DNA of 64,000 nt from Betaproteobacteria bacterium (lineage in GTDB: Bacteria; Acidobacteriota; Terriglobia; Acidiferrales; UBA7541): the NCBI GenBank assembly GCA_903970165.1, contig CAJCHZ010000106.1:1-64000 (forward strand), in the 5' to 3' direction. The first letter of the stretch is position 1; every line of letters starts with the position of its first letter. Of the stretch, positions 41,340 to 50,508 are shown piece by piece. Made by a program: the position numbers and the translations under genes. Under the pieces are notes generated by a model that worked only from the letters and a program-made list of their open reading frames with translations, did no database searches and had not been told where the DNA came from.

Positions 41340-42326
41340 ATGAGCGTACATCTGCCGAGCAGAGCATTGATTGGCCGCCCCCTGCCAGGGGCGCAGACTG
41401 AGCCAGAACTTCCTTGGGAGAGCGTTCATCCCGTCGTCGAGCCGCAGATCCGCGCCGACGGTACTCATGTCTGGCCCTTCAATCCTGGGTTTCCTGTCGA
41501 CGTGCGCTGCTTCTCTTTCCTACGCAAGCGTAACTTCCGCCTGACCAGGCACAATTACTTGGAACTCCTGTACGTTCATTCCGGAGAAGTTCGTTACCAG
41601 ATACAAGATCGAGAATTTGTTGCGCACGAAGGCGATTTAATTGTGATCAACGGGGTGATGTATCACCGCCTTAGCGAGCTGTTGCAATCGCCCTTTCGCG
41701 CGGTGGTGCTTTACTTTTTACCCGACGTGCTGCTCGGCTCGGATGGGAGCGGCTCCGATGTCCAATACCTTATGCCGTTCCTGCTTCAAGGATCACAATT
41801 CCCCAACTTGATTCCTCGACGTACGTCTGTCCCGCTTAAGATTTTTACTCTCATCGATAAAATCCGGAACGAATTGCCGGCTGCTTCCGACCGCGCCAGA
41901 CTGACGGCTCGTACCTATCTCGAAATGATTCTCATTTTGTTGATCAATCACTACAAAGACCACATGGCGGTGGCAAATGCCTTCGGGCAGCGAGAGCGTA
42001 CCATTGAACGCATGCAACCGCTGTTCGAATATGTCGACACCCATTATCCGCAGCCAATCGCGCTTTCTACTGCGACCTCGATCGTTGGAATGAGCAAAAC
42101 GCACTTCATGCGTACATTCAAGCGACTGACAGGACAGCCGTTTGAAATGTACTTAAATCATTTCCGTATCGCGAAAGCCCAGGCGCTTTTGGCTACCACG
42201 GACAAGTCCATCTCTGAAATCGGAGAAGAAGTTGGATTCTGCGATCAGAGTTATTTTGGTCTGGTATTTCGCAGACTGGTGCACTTGACGCCGCGCGACT
42301 ATCGCAAGAGCCTTCCGCTCGAATAG
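41340..42326 (+). CDS. AraC-family transcriptional regulator (paralogue of 32654-33616)
   Basis: 328 residues. A cupin-like sensing domain (HNYLELLYVHSGEVRYQIQDREFVAHEGDLIVING) is followed by two helix-turn-helix motifs: ALSTATSIVGMSKTHFMRTFKRLTGQPFEMYL and ISEIGEEVGFCDQSYFGLVFRRLVHLTPRDYR. It shares most blocks with the AraC protein at 32654, including WPF-PGFPVDV-like and ELPA-SDRARL segments, so the two arose by duplication. It lies between the oxidoreductase/epimerase operon and the CRTAC1 pair and could control either. The start at 41340 is supported by GAGG and an upstream promoter. Confidence 0.9.
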   Translation: MSVHLPSRALIGRPLPGAQTEPELPWESVHPVVEPQIRADGTHVWPFNPGFPVDVRCFSFLRKRNFRLTRHNYLELLYVHSGEVRYQIQDREFVAHEGDLIVINGVMYHRLSELLQSPFRAVVLYFLPDVLLGSDGSGSDVQYLMPFLLQGSQFPNLIPRRTSVPLKIFTLIDKIRNELPAASDRARLTARTYLEMILILLINHYKDHMAVANAFGQRERTIERMQPLFEYVDTHYPQPIALSTATSIVGMSKTHFMRTFKRLTGQPFEMYLNHFRIAKAQALLATTDKSISEIGEEVGFCDQSYFGLVFRRLVHLTPRDYRKSLPLE

Positions 42327-42348
42327 CTGATATCGAAATTTAATTCTG

Positions 42349-44127
42349 ATGGAAAGGTTGTTTGCTATTCACGCCTCGTTCCTACAGGTTAGAGCGCAAA
42401 GGAAGTGGACAGCCGGAGTTTGGCGAGTTGTGTTGCTCGTACTATTTGCCCTTGGGGCCGCCTTTCCAGTAATCGAAAGTGCTACTTCAATCGGAACATG
42501 GGCGCAGACAAGAGAACAGGCCTGGTTCAAGAATATTGCTGGGCGTTCGACTTTTAGCTACACCACCAACAACGACGCAACCGGTAGAAAGTATTTCCCG
42601 CAGCCCATGTGCGGTGGAATCGCTGTGATCGACTATGACAACGATGGGCTGATGGATTTATTTTTCACGAATGGCGCCAAATTGCCGGAATTAAAAAAAA
42701 CAAATTCTTCCTATTACAACTGCATGTTGCACAATCGGGCAGACGGCACGTTTGAAGATGTGACGGAAAAGGCAGGGTTAACGGGCAAGGACCTCGGGTA
42801 TAGTTTTGGCGTCGCCGCCGGCGACTTTGACAACGACGGAAACGAAGATCTGTTCATTGCGGGCGCGGGAAGAAACGCGCTTTACCATAATAATGGGGAT
42901 GGAACGTTTACGGATGTCACTGCGGGTTCCGGACTCGATCAAAAACCAGAGAATCTACTTAGCGTGGGGGCTGCCTGGTTCGATTTTGACAATGATGGAT
43001 TGTTGGATTTGGTGGTCTCCAATTACACCAACTGGTCCCCGTCCAGCGATAAGAAATGCTTGATGTCCAGCGGAAAAGAATTTTATTGCGACCCAAGCAC
43101 ATACCCGCGGGTCGCTATGCGGCTGTATCACAATCTTGGTAAGGGGCATTTCGAGGACGTGACAGAGAAGGCTGGAATGGCCGGAGCGCTGGGCAAGGGC
43201 ATGGGTATTTCCATAGCGGACTTTAACGATGACGGCTTGATAGATATTTTCATTTCCAACGATACCGAAAGAAATTTCCTGTTCATCAACCAGGGCGACG
43301 GAACTTTTAAAGAACAAGGGGTGCTGTATGGAGTCGCATACAACGACCGAGGTTCGACCGTGTCTGCCATGGGCAGCGACGCAAAAGACTTCGACAACGA
43401 TGGCAAAGTTGACATCGTCTACAACGATTTGTCAGGACAGATTTTTGGGCTTTTCAAAAACGACCAGGGCAAGTCGTTCGATGACGTTTCCCAAAGAACC
43501 AACATTTCGAATTTGAGCCGCCCGTATTCCGGATGGAGCATGGGTTTCATAGATTATGACAATGACGGCTGGAAAGATCTGTATTCTGCGAACGGCGACG
43601 TCGACGATATCCGCGAAAACTCGAAACAACACGACACCATGTTCCGGAATGAAAACGGAAAGAAGTTTGTTGATGTGAGTCCGGAAATGGGCAAAGACTT
43701 CAATTCTCTCGGTTATCATCGAGGCTCTGCGTTTGTGGACCTGAATAACGACGGGAATATGGATATTGTTGTCGCCGCATTGGGAGAAAAACCGCGGATA
43801 TTGTTAAACGCTGGTTTGAGCCGCAATCATTGGCTAATGCTTGATCTCCGCGGCCACGCAAGCAATCGAGATGGTATTGGCGCAAGAATCAAAGTTCGAA
43901 CCGCCTCCGGCCGCGAACTCTATAACCATGCGACGACCAGCGTGGGCTTCCTCTCCTCCAGCGATAAGCGGGTCCACTTCGGCTTGGGGAAAGAAACAGA
44001 GGTGGCGACCGTGGAGATCAGATGGCCGAGCGCGATCGTCCAGATATTGAATGCGCCCGCGGTGGATCGAATTCTCAAGGTTGAAGAGCCAGAAAAATTA
44101 TCGGTATTGCGGCCGGGAAAGCAATGA
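42349..44127 (+). CDS. Secreted CRTAC1-family protein (FG-GAP/UnbV)
   Basis: 592 residues with an N-terminal hydrophobic signal segment (about 23-45). It then has several FG-GAP/VCBS repeats forming a seven-blade propeller with calcium-binding loops (DYDNDGLMDLFF, DFDNDGNEDLFI, DFDNDGLLDLVV, DFNDDGLIDIFI). The C-terminal ASPIC/UnbV domain (SRNHWLMLDLRGHASNRDGIGARIKV...FLSSSDKRVHFGLG) completes the CRTAC1 layout. These proteins are abundant in Acidobacteriota; adhesion or glycan binding is proposed but unproven. It is coupled to the next gene by a 4-base ATGA overlap. Confidence 0.9.
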   Translation: MERLFAIHASFLQVRAQRKWTAGVWRVVLLVLFALGAAFPVIESATSIGTWAQTREQAWFKNIAGRSTFSYTTNNDATGRKYFPQPMCGGIAVIDYDNDGLMDLFFTNGAKLPELKKTNSSYYNCMLHNRADGTFEDVTEKAGLTGKDLGYSFGVAAGDFDNDGNEDLFIAGAGRNALYHNNGDGTFTDVTAGSGLDQKPENLLSVGAAWFDFDNDGLLDLVVSNYTNWSPSSDKKCLMSSGKEFYCDPSTYPRVAMRLYHNLGKGHFEDVTEKAGMAGALGKGMGISIADFNDDGLIDIFISNDTERNFLFINQGDGTFKEQGVLYGVAYNDRGSTVSAMGSDAKDFDNDGKVDIVYNDLSGQIFGLFKNDQGKSFDDVSQRTNISNLSRPYSGWSMGFIDYDNDGWKDLYSANGDVDDIRENSKQHDTMFRNENGKKFVDVSPEMGKDFNSLGYHRGSAFVDLNNDGNMDIVVAALGEKPRILLNAGLSRNHWLMLDLRGHASNRDGIGARIKVRTASGRELYNHATTSVGFLSSSDKRVHFGLGKETEVATVEIRWPSAIVQILNAPAVDRILKVEEPEKLSVLRPGKQ

Positions 44128-45827
44128 GTGCCCCTTCGTCCCGTGGAACTCTGCGACGAACGCCGATTCTATTTGCAATTTGCCTGTTTCTTGTTGGCAG
44201 TTTCGCCCAGGTTGCCGGACCAGCAGGGATCAATGGTCCGGTAACATTTGAAAACATTGAACGGAGTTCCAAGATATCTTTTGTTCTGGATAACAGTGCG
44301 AGAGGACGTAAATACCAGGCCGAAACAATGGCCGGCGGCGTGGCAGTGTTCGACTACAACAATGATGGCCTTCTGGATATTTTTTTTACAAACGGCGCGT
44401 TGCTTCCTTCCATGGATAAATCAGATCCTCTCTTCTATAACCGCCTGTACCGAAATAATGGAGACGGCACGTTCATGGACGTGACCAAAGAATCTGGCGT
44501 GCAAGGTTCCTTCTATGCGATTGGCGTGGCTACGGCTGACTATGACAATGATGGATTTCCGGATCTGTTCGTTACCGGAGCAAACGGCTATCAGCTGTAT
44601 CACAATAATGGAAACGGGACATTCACGGACGTTACCGAAAAAGCCGGATTAGGCAATGTCCCGCCTGAATTGAAAAGCTCGTTTTCCGCCGCCGCGGGCT
44701 GGTTCGATTACGACAACGACGGCAAATTGGATTTGTTCGTCGTCAACTATCTTAATTGGTCTCCAGCATTAGACCGCGTCTGCGAAGTGAAGTCGCTGCG
44801 GTCCTACTGCTCGCCGGATAGTTACGCAGGTTTGTCGAACCTTCTGTTTCACAATAATGGAGACGGAACATTTACAAACGTCTCGGACCGTTCCGGAATA
44901 TCTCGTTACAAGGGAAAAGGAATGGGCGTCGCATTCGCGGACTACGACGATGACGGCTTTGTCGATGTATTCGTATCGAACGACACCTTCCGTAATTTTC
45001 TGTTCCATAACAACGGCAATGGCACGTTTACGGAGGTCGGCCTGCTAAGTGGTGTCAGCTACAATCGCGACGGACGCAGTATCGCTGGGATGGGTGTCGA
45101 TTTTCGAGACATCAACAACGATGGGAAACCCGACATTTTCGAAACTGCGATGCATGGAGACACATTCCCGCTTTACATAAATTTGGGCGGCGGATTTTTC
45201 GAAGATGCAACGCTTTCTTCCAAGCTCCATAGCGTGACAATGCCTTTGACTTCCTGGGGTACGGGCATTTTTGATTTTGACAACGACGGCTGGAAAGATA
45301 TTTTCATGTCGAATTCGGCCATTCTGGACAACGCAGAAGAGATCGAACAGCTTCCCTACAAGCAAGCGAATACAGTCTTGAGAAACAATCATGACGGTAC
45401 CTTCACGGATATCAGTGCATCGGCTGGTGCGGCTTTCAAGGCACCAAGCTCCCATCGCGGCGCTGCATTTGGCGATCTGAACAATGACGGGCGCATCGAC
45501 GTCGTAGTCAATTGCCTCAATACCTCGCCAGAAATATGGATGAATCGAACGCAGAACGGAAACCACTGGTTGTTGGTAGAACTGCTCGGCACCAGAAGCA
45601 ATCGAGACGGCCTCGGTGCAAGACTCAAGCTAATCACGGCGGAAGGGGCGCAATACAACGAAGCGACCACCAGCGTTGGATATGGTTCGTCAAGTGACAA
45701 ACGCGTGCACTTCGGAATGAATAAATCTGCGGCGGGCCAACTCGAAATTCGTTGGCCCAGCGGGATTATTCAGGTATTGAAGAACGTAAAGGCCGATCAG
45801 ATCTTGAAAGTGACCGAGCCCATGTGA
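44124..45827 (+). CDS. Second secreted CRTAC1-family protein
   Basis: 567 residues, similar in layout to the gene before it. A signal segment (TPILFAICLFLVGSFAQVAG) precedes FG-GAP repeats (DYNNDGLLDIFF, DYDNDGFPDLFV, DYDDDGFVDVFV, DINNDGKPDIFE) and a C-terminal UnbV domain (NHWLLVELLGTRSNRDGLGARLKL, GSSSDKRVHFGMN). The ATG overlaps the previous stop, so both are made from one transcript and may form a heteromer. Its stop codon abuts the stop of the convergent glycosidase gene with no spacer. Confidence 0.9.
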   Translation: MSAPSSRGTLRRTPILFAICLFLVGSFAQVAGPAGINGPVTFENIERSSKISFVLDNSARGRKYQAETMAGGVAVFDYNNDGLLDIFFTNGALLPSMDKSDPLFYNRLYRNNGDGTFMDVTKESGVQGSFYAIGVATADYDNDGFPDLFVTGANGYQLYHNNGNGTFTDVTEKAGLGNVPPELKSSFSAAAGWFDYDNDGKLDLFVVNYLNWSPALDRVCEVKSLRSYCSPDSYAGLSNLLFHNNGDGTFTNVSDRSGISRYKGKGMGVAFADYDDDGFVDVFVSNDTFRNFLFHNNGNGTFTEVGLLSGVSYNRDGRSIAGMGVDFRDINNDGKPDIFETAMHGDTFPLYINLGGGFFEDATLSSKLHSVTMPLTSWGTGIFDFDNDGWKDIFMSNSAILDNAEEIEQLPYKQANTVLRNNHDGTFTDISASAGAAFKAPSSHRGAAFGDLNNDGRIDVVVNCLNTSPEIWMNRTQNGNHWLLVELLGTRSNRDGLGARLKLITAEGAQYNEATTSVGYGSSSDKRVHFGMNKSAAGQLEIRWPSGIIQVLKNVKADQILKVTEPM

Positions 45828-48800
45828 TTATTGTTCGGCCTGGAACTCAAGTTCATTGGCCCAGTGATTCTGCCAGTCATCATGGAAGGTAACGGAATTC
45901 ACTTTCGAAACGCTACGCCCCGCGGCAAGCTCCTGTGCCAGGCCTTTGTTCTTGTTCACGCGGCAACTAAACTTAATCGGCTCACCTTTTAAGAGTTTGC
46001 TGCGTACTTCCGGCATTTCTGTCCAGGGAATCGAAGCTTCCACAATGCGAGTATTCTCGACATGTCGAATTACTAGTTTTGCGCCATCAACATCGCCGCC
46101 ATCAATTGGCGCCTTCGGCTGACGCGGAAAGAAGTGCTTGCGCGGCATGCCCGGAGACAGCAATCTCCATACCTCCGTGCCGCCGCCAAACTCCGACGCA
46201 ACTGGGTTCAACGCGTACTCGTAATCGGTGTCCCAGTAGGTAATAAATTTCGGCATCGTCCCCGACGGATTTGGCAGCCAAGGTTTTTCGGCCAAAACGT
46301 TAAAGGCTATCTGAACGTTGTTGTGTTCTTCGCTACCCGACGGGATATCGAAATTTTGTCGGTAGGAATAATGACGAACGTGATCCGGCCACGCGAGCAA
46401 GTTGCCTTGAGGATCGGTTACTCGATCTGGATAAAAGTAGGAATCATCATCGCGTTTTCGAAAATTGACCATTCCCGGATCCGGTGATTCGTCTGCAATC
46501 TTGGCGGCAAAATAGAAATTGTTATTGTCATACGCCAGGTAAACGACTGACGTGGAACTCTTTGATTCTTTGCCAAAGTTCTTAAAGGGCAGCCACGCTT
46601 CTTCCGTTAGCGTGGATGGCATTCCCGCCGTTGGCAGAACCTGGGGTAATACACCATCCCAGTCGGAGAGGTCCCCATCTATCGAGATGGTTCGCTTCGC
46701 GATGTAATTAACATGCAGGTCTTCGTGAAAATCTGTTGCGCCATCAGGACCAGCGTCAAAACGCGCTGTGAGTGGATAAATATTACTGGCAGCCGGAGAG
46801 CCTTGTTTCAGCCTAAATGTCACTTCGCGAGATTGATTAGGTCCAAGTGAGACCCCGGCCGATGGTTGGTCCAACGATGCGCCGGATAACTGCGGAATTA
46901 GCAATCCATGGACGGCGCGGTTCAAAACGTTTGTCACCTGGAACCGCAACACGGGCCGTTCTCCAATGGGTGCGAGGAGATCGTGCGCCTTGATCTCGAC
47001 TGGTGAAAGGCCGTCGATCCGCGAAGACTTTAAAAGCGTTACCAGTTTCGCGAACGAGCCCGGTGAACCGTTAGTTCGTACAAAATATCCCTGCCCATTC
47101 AGCGGGATTGAAATCTTCCCAGCTTCAGCTGGAACAGTATTGCCGTAGAAGTCGTAAAGACGAACAATTCCTCCGCCATCTGACATGACTAAGATGGCTT
47201 TGTGATCAACCGTCACAGCTCGAAATAACGTGCGATCGGGCTCATAGATCTTTTTGAGGTCGCCAACTACCACGACAGTCCCATCGTCCGGATTTGTGTC
47301 GTCACTTCCCGTGTGAGGGAGTCCGTCAAAAACGAAAATCCATGGTAGACCATTTTTGAAGAGAAGCTCCTTGAACTCGCGTTGTCCAACAAATTTTTGA
47401 CTCGCGGCGACTGCGGCTGCGGGGGACCAGGCTTGCACTACGGGATAAACGCGCCCGTCTATCTTTAAGTTTTTGCTCTCGTAAACATTCCCGTCAAAAA
47501 TTCCAGCCGTGCGACTTTGCCCCTGAGCCCGCATGGATGCGATTACACCCGGCACGCGATCTTCAGAATTTGCGATCCAGCTCTCCGTGTCCCACACGCG
47601 AACGGGACCGTACTCATTTTTTCTATGAATCCATTCCGGCACGAGCGACGGATCAGCTGCGAGCGCTTGGTAATGAATACTGATGAAGTCCATCCACTTC
47701 AGGAAATGATCGGAGCCATCAGGAAACAACTTATCCCGCGCATTGCTGGAAGAGCACATTCCCCCAATGAGTACTTTCACTCCAGCGTTGCGCCTCGCCG
47801 CTTCGACTCCCAAAGCCATACGAGTGAAAAGATCGCGATACCGGGGAATATCCGCGCCCCAGCCCGAAATCGAGACTGCCTCCCAAGGTTCGTTCCAAAG
47901 TTCAACCGCATTCACATTCCCTTTGGGCCAACCATAGCGCGACGTAATCGACTCCACCCATCGTTGAAATTCGTGGTCGAAACTTGGCAACCAGGCTCGG
48001 TCGTCTTTTGTATCGAGCATTTTGCCCTCGTTCGACAGCCAAGGCCGAGGTCGATTGAGCGGTTGCATCGATTTCGCGTCGCCGCCGCCAATTGTCAGCA
48101 TCACGGTGACGTCGTGCGCCTTCGCCCAGGTCAAATATCGGTCAAGTATTTCTGCGCTCTTCTCCGCTTCTGGATCATCTCGGGGATTGAATGGCGCACC
48201 CATGCGCATTCCCTTTACGCCCAACTTCTCAAACAACTCGAAAACACCCTCGCTCATCAACTCATCCCACGTTGTGTCCAACGCGTAAGTCGGAAATTCC
48301 ACCCTCCCTGGCTCCGGCTTTAAACAGCGGACAATCGCGGCAACGAACACGCGACCATGACCTTGCATATCGGCAATCAATGCGTAGCCGCCAAATGTTT
48401 CCGGAATTTGAGGATGAATTACACTTTCTTGCGAACCGCCCGGCGCAAGATCGACCTCAACTGGCGTCGATCCCGCTTCCCCAAGACGAAAAACAGTGGG
48501 CGCCCAAGTTTCGCCAGCAGGCACGCTCGTGCCGTATTGAATGACTTGGATTGAGGCTTGCGCGCGCAACGGGATCGATAATCTATTTGTAAAGCGAAGT
48601 GTCATCTGCAGCGTCTCGCCGGGCCACAGAACGTTGACCCTTGACCCAGAGCTAACTTGGGCAGCGAGTTCCTGGACTTGAAAATCTGGGGAGGTTACGC
48701 CGTCAAGAGCAAATGCTGATGCGAAGCCGGTCATTTCCGAGCCGGACTTCATCTGCGCGGTCGAAAACGGAACAAAAAGAAGAAAAAAGAAAACCGAAAG

Positions 48801-48857
48801 GACAACGCCTATCGCCGATCGGGCGCACTTCCACAGAACGCGCACACAAAAAGCCAT
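45828..48857 (-). CDS. Secreted GH-A glycoside hydrolase with CBM9-like domain
   Basis: 1009 residues with a signal peptide (about 12-34). An N-terminal beta domain (60-180) precedes a TIM barrel (about 190-450). The barrel carries the clan GH-A acid/base Glu323 in ELWNEPWE and candidate nucleophile Glu425 in VRVWDTESW, the pattern of GH39 or GH5-like retaining enzymes. A further beta region follows (to about 740). Last comes a CBM9-like domain beginning ISIDGDLSDWDGVLP with VYLAYDNNNFYFAAKI and SRVNKNKG-like strands. It is the third gene of the minus-strand operon after the TonB receptor and TPR protein, 17 bases after the latter. The substrate is unknown. Confidence 0.85.
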   Translation of the reverse strand: MAFCVRVLWKCARSAIGVVLSVFFFLLFVPFSTAQMKSGSEMTGFASAFALDGVTSPDFQVQELAAQVSSGSRVNVLWPGETLQMTLRFTNRLSIPLRAQASIQVIQYGTSVPAGETWAPTVFRLGEAGSTPVEVDLAPGGSQESVIHPQIPETFGGYALIADMQGHGRVFVAAIVRCLKPEPGRVEFPTYALDTTWDELMSEGVFELFEKLGVKGMRMGAPFNPRDDPEAEKSAEILDRYLTWAKAHDVTVMLTIGGGDAKSMQPLNRPRPWLSNEGKMLDTKDDRAWLPSFDHEFQRWVESITSRYGWPKGNVNAVELWNEPWEAVSISGWGADIPRYRDLFTRMALGVEAARRNAGVKVLIGGMCSSSNARDKLFPDGSDHFLKWMDFISIHYQALAADPSLVPEWIHRKNEYGPVRVWDTESWIANSEDRVPGVIASMRAQGQSRTAGIFDGNVYESKNLKIDGRVYPVVQAWSPAAAVAASQKFVGQREFKELLFKNGLPWIFVFDGLPHTGSDDTNPDDGTVVVVGDLKKIYEPDRTLFRAVTVDHKAILVMSDGGGIVRLYDFYGNTVPAEAGKISIPLNGQGYFVRTNGSPGSFAKLVTLLKSSRIDGLSPVEIKAHDLLAPIGERPVLRFQVTNVLNRAVHGLLIPQLSGASLDQPSAGVSLGPNQSREVTFRLKQGSPAASNIYPLTARFDAGPDGATDFHEDLHVNYIAKRTISIDGDLSDWDGVLPQVLPTAGMPSTLTEEAWLPFKNFGKESKSSTSVVYLAYDNNNFYFAAKIADESPDPGMVNFRKRDDDSYFYPDRVTDPQGNLLAWPDHVRHYSYRQNFDIPSGSEEHNNVQIAFNVLAEKPWLPNPSGTMPKFITYWDTDYEYALNPVASEFGGGTEVWRLLSPGMPRKHFFPRQPKAPIDGGDVDGAKLVIRHVENTRIVEASIPWTEMPEVRSKLLKGEPIKFSCRVNKNKGLAQELAAGRSVSKVNSVTFHDDWQNHWANELEFQAEQ

Positions 48858-48874
48858 CAGAATTGCTCGCTTTT

Positions 48875-50446
48875 CTATTTCGAATTCTTTTTTTGTTCGA
48901 TAAGTTCTTGCTTTAGATGTATCGCTTGTGCTTGGTTCGGTGTAATCGCTAGCGCACGGTTCACCGCCCTGAGAGCCAAGCCATATTCGTGAGATTGTCG
49001 ATAAGCTTCGGCGATGAATAACTGCGTTTCAAAGTCTGACGAATTGGACACCGGGCGAAGCGTCTCTATAGCCGCTTTGGAATTTGATTGGTGCAGGTAT
49101 TCGTTGGCAAGAGCCTTCCGAGCTTCCAATAAAGTCGGATCGATCTGAATCGCTTGCTGCAATTCCGGCACCGCTTCCGCACTTCTTCCCATCGACAGCA
49201 ATAGGACACCGAGCGCAGCACGCCCGTCTCCAGAGATAGGCTGAAGAGCAAGATATTTCCTGAAAGCGACCTCGGCCTCAGAAAAATGACCGGTTTGTCC
49301 GTAACACATCCCGAGCGCGAAGTAAGCTTCGTAGAAGTTCGGGAGACGTTGAATCACCGACTGATATTCCGGTATTGCCTCGACGAACTGCCCTTTGTCC
49401 AGAAGCCGCTCACCGCGGTCCAGAGACTCCCTTAATTCCCGGCCGTTGGCATTCTGCGCTTCTCGATTCTTGGCGATTTGCTGCACTAGGTCCGCGTATT
49501 CTTGAGCTTTTTCCAAATTTCCTTGTTTTCGATAAATGGTGACAAGCAAGAGTGGAGCGCCATTGTCGCTCGGGTCCAGTTTTGTCGCTAAGACAGCGTC
49601 CGCTTCCGCAGCAGGCAGATTCTTAAGTTGCTCATACGCGCGCGCTCTCCAATAAAGCCCCGGTGCGTATCGCGGGTTCATCTCTAAAACTTTGCTGAAT
49701 GAGGCGATACTTTGTTCGGCGTTGCCAACTTCTACCAAGTGTCGTCCGTACAGCATTTGCACCAGCGCCATATTTTTTGCCGAATCTTGGGACAGTCTAA
49801 TCGCTCTTTCGAACATTGCATTCACATCATCGGATTCGGTCGTCTGACCGGTCGCGTAAGCCAGCGACGCCAGAATAACGGGATCGCCTGGAGCCAAATT
49901 ATGGGCCTCCGTTAATGCAGGAATGGCAGATTCCATCTTCCCGTCGTCCATGTATAACTCTGCCAAGGCCTTCCAGGTCCGTACGTCCTTGGGAGCGAGT
50001 TCAGTCGCTTTCGACAGTTCACTCTGCGCCAGAGATTCATCGAGCAGCGTCTTGGATGCGAGGGCAGCATGCAGTTTGAGCGCCCGAACGGAATTCGGAT
50101 GCTGCTTAAGGAAAACCTGCAATTCCAGCGCCGCATCGAATGGCTGACTCAATTGAATCAGGGATTCTGCTAGGAGCACATTTGCTTCCTCTGAATCAGG
50201 ATGCGCGTTCCTGTAAATCCGCAGTTCCCTCTCGGCCGCGATCCAATTCCCGGCTTGTCCATATTGCTTTCCTTTTAGCAAATGGCTGGAAGCCGGGAGA
50301 CTATTTATTGAGTGTGATGCGCTGTTTGCGGGTGCGGCCTGGACAGGCGTTTCGGCATACGTGGAAGTAACGACTATGAATTGAGCTAAGGACAACGCAA
50401 ATGAAAGAAATTGGCTTCGGTGCGCTGTCAAGGATGTAAAGGTCAT
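48875..50446 (-). CDS. Secreted TPR protein
   Basis: 523 residues with a signal peptide (about 8-31). It is built almost wholly from tetratricopeptide repeats (roughly 11-12), for example AERELRIYRNAHPDSEEANVLLAESL, AIPALTEAHNLAPGDPVILASLAYATG, ASFSKVLEMNPRYAPGLYWRARAYEQL and AEVAFRKYLALQPISGDGRAALGVLLL. Such proteins scaffold complexes in the periplasm. It lies 62 bases after the TonB receptor gene and 17 bases before the GH-A gene on the same strand, suggesting a function with that enzyme and receptor. Confidence 0.88.
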   Translation of the reverse strand: MTFTSLTAHRSQFLSFALSLAQFIVVTSTYAETPVQAAPANSASHSINSLPASSHLLKGKQYGQAGNWIAAERELRIYRNAHPDSEEANVLLAESLIQLSQPFDAALELQVFLKQHPNSVRALKLHAALASKTLLDESLAQSELSKATELAPKDVRTWKALAELYMDDGKMESAIPALTEAHNLAPGDPVILASLAYATGQTTESDDVNAMFERAIRLSQDSAKNMALVQMLYGRHLVEVGNAEQSIASFSKVLEMNPRYAPGLYWRARAYEQLKNLPAAEADAVLATKLDPSDNGAPLLLVTIYRKQGNLEKAQEYADLVQQIAKNREAQNANGRELRESLDRGERLLDKGQFVEAIPEYQSVIQRLPNFYEAYFALGMCYGQTGHFSEAEVAFRKYLALQPISGDGRAALGVLLLSMGRSAEAVPELQQAIQIDPTLLEARKALANEYLHQSNSKAAIETLRPVSNSSDFETQLFIAEAYRQSHEYGLALRAVNRALAITPNQAQAIHLKQELIEQKKNSK

Positions 50447-50508
50447 GAGAGTAGGAAAGGGGAGGACGCAAACTTCCTCGCCGCCTATATAAATTATATG
50501 TGCCTGCC

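Noticed and set aside
47517..48323. Plus-strand open frame of 268 codons
   Set aside because: Antisense to the GH-A/CBM9 gene, rich in Arg, His and Pro, no domain.
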